Origin: Bolinopsis microptera
Lineage: Eukaryota; Ctenophora; Tentaculata; Lobata; Bolinopsidae
Length of the DNA stretch: 64,000 bases
NCBI RefSeq assembly: GCF_026151205.1
Contig: NC_087083.1
Span: forward strand, 8,429,460-8,493,459
Reading direction: 5' to 3'
Shown: positions 63,403 to 64,000 of the stretch, piece by piece
How the letters are laid out: each line of letters starts with the position of its first letter
Position numbering within the stretch: position 1 is the first letter of the stretch
Made by a program: the position numbers and the translations under genes
The notes under the pieces: model-generated
The model's database searches: none
The model's input: the letters and a program-made list of their open reading frames with translations, nothing else
What the model was told of the DNA's origin: nothing

Positions 63403-64000
63403 CTTTTGATCAGTTTCAATACGGTATAGGTAACAATAACATTGCCAGTATTCAGCCCAAAATGACAAAGATTAGGATAATAAAACAGCTTGTTTTTAGA
63501 ATATCGAACCCTTGACTCATGATTTGTGATGTGATATGTTGGTTTCTTTTACGATAGTGTAAACGCGATAGCAGCATTATTATTAAGAATCTGTACGCCA
63601 TTTCTTTATTTAGTTCTGTACTCCACATTCCACCTCACAGAACTTTATCCGGTTAACCTTTTATTTTGTGTAGCTTGCGTTTGCTGTGACTTGACTTTGA
63701 GTGTAAAGCGCAACAAATTTGGATGTGTTCGTCTGCTACAGGGACTAAAGGATTTCGCGGTAATTTTGACCAAAAGATTTCGCGGTATATTAAACTATAC
63801 ACAAAATTTTTCCTGGTCTGCTATGCTTGCTATAATATTTGGTGCTGTAATAGTTGCAAATCTGGCTTATGTTATAAGTAGTGTCTCAATATTGAGATTT
63901 AGAACTTAATAGCTTGGTGCTTGTCCAACTGGAATGAAGACATGCATTTCATACCTACCCGATCCATTTTTATTAGGACCGTGTTGTCGTTGATATGACA
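63403..64000. other. Downstream of the helicase, small hydrophobic frame only
   Basis: A 72-residue frame (63691-63909) has one transmembrane-like stretch (AMLAIIFGAVIVANLAYVI). I recognise no family. It could be an exon of a gene running beyond the window or chance. Confidence 0.3.

Overview
The window is animal (metazoan) nuclear DNA. Genes are split by GT-AG introns, the coding density is low, the base composition is AT-rich, and the families present are animal ones: an adhesion-type 7TM receptor with a GPS motif, Ig-like domains, a thrombospondin type-1 domain and a rhodopsin-like receptor. Transposons include a Penelope-like element, a Ty3/gypsy LTR element, a DDE_4 (PIF/Harbinger or ISL2EU-like) element and a hAT-type element. 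This fits an invertebrate, perhaps an early-branching one such as a cnidarian, but the sequence alone does not fix the phylum.

One gene dominates positions 1754-41079 on the + strand. I assembled it from 34 coding exons whose phases all match and which sum to 6222 nt (2073 residues plus stop). The order is signal peptide, about four Ig-like domains, an acidic repeat tract, cysteine-rich CCP-like modules, a second acidic repeat tract with a basic (furin-like) site, a GAIN region with a degenerate GPS, and a 7TM domain ending in a short tail. Two complete genes lie antisense inside its introns: a divergent rhodopsin-like receptor (8223-9359) and a three-exon secreted TSP1 protein (24434-25630). 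Its introns also hold a Penelope-like element with a 15-bp target duplication (1970-5676), a FLYWCH-carrying inverted-repeat element (7140-8054), a TA-flanked inverted-repeat element (30615-31453) and a DDE transposon with arms over 1 kb (36581-40908).

The most unusual feature is that intron after intron of this gene carries a tandem repeat that starts or ends exactly at a splice site. In several cases the unit contains the end of the exon plus the 5' splice site (about 45 x 40 bp, about 60 x 9 bp, about 14 x 16 bp, 2.5 x 52 bp, about 6 x 23 bp). In others the repeat is built on the 3' splice site (a 5.2-kb satellite, a 23-bp triplet, a hexamer expansion between copies of the acceptor tract). 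The nested antisense TSP1 gene shows the same thing at one of its acceptors. I propose that these are splice-site-seeded minisatellites.

From 41080 to 64000 the layout is: an intronless 537-residue SAM-binding protein resembling nicotianamine synthase (- strand, 42440-44053); a hAT-type nonautonomous element with a transposase C-terminal remnant (46124-46896); a 5'-truncated Penelope-like copy (48613-49165); three exons of an apparent glutathione synthetase (50116-51197) whose remaining exons are not visible; a young, intact Ty3/gypsy element with 686-bp LTRs and TAGAT target duplications (51636-60053, - strand); and a two-exon NERD-like nuclease/SF1 helicase fusion (60891-63402) whose P-loop is split by a GC-AG intron.
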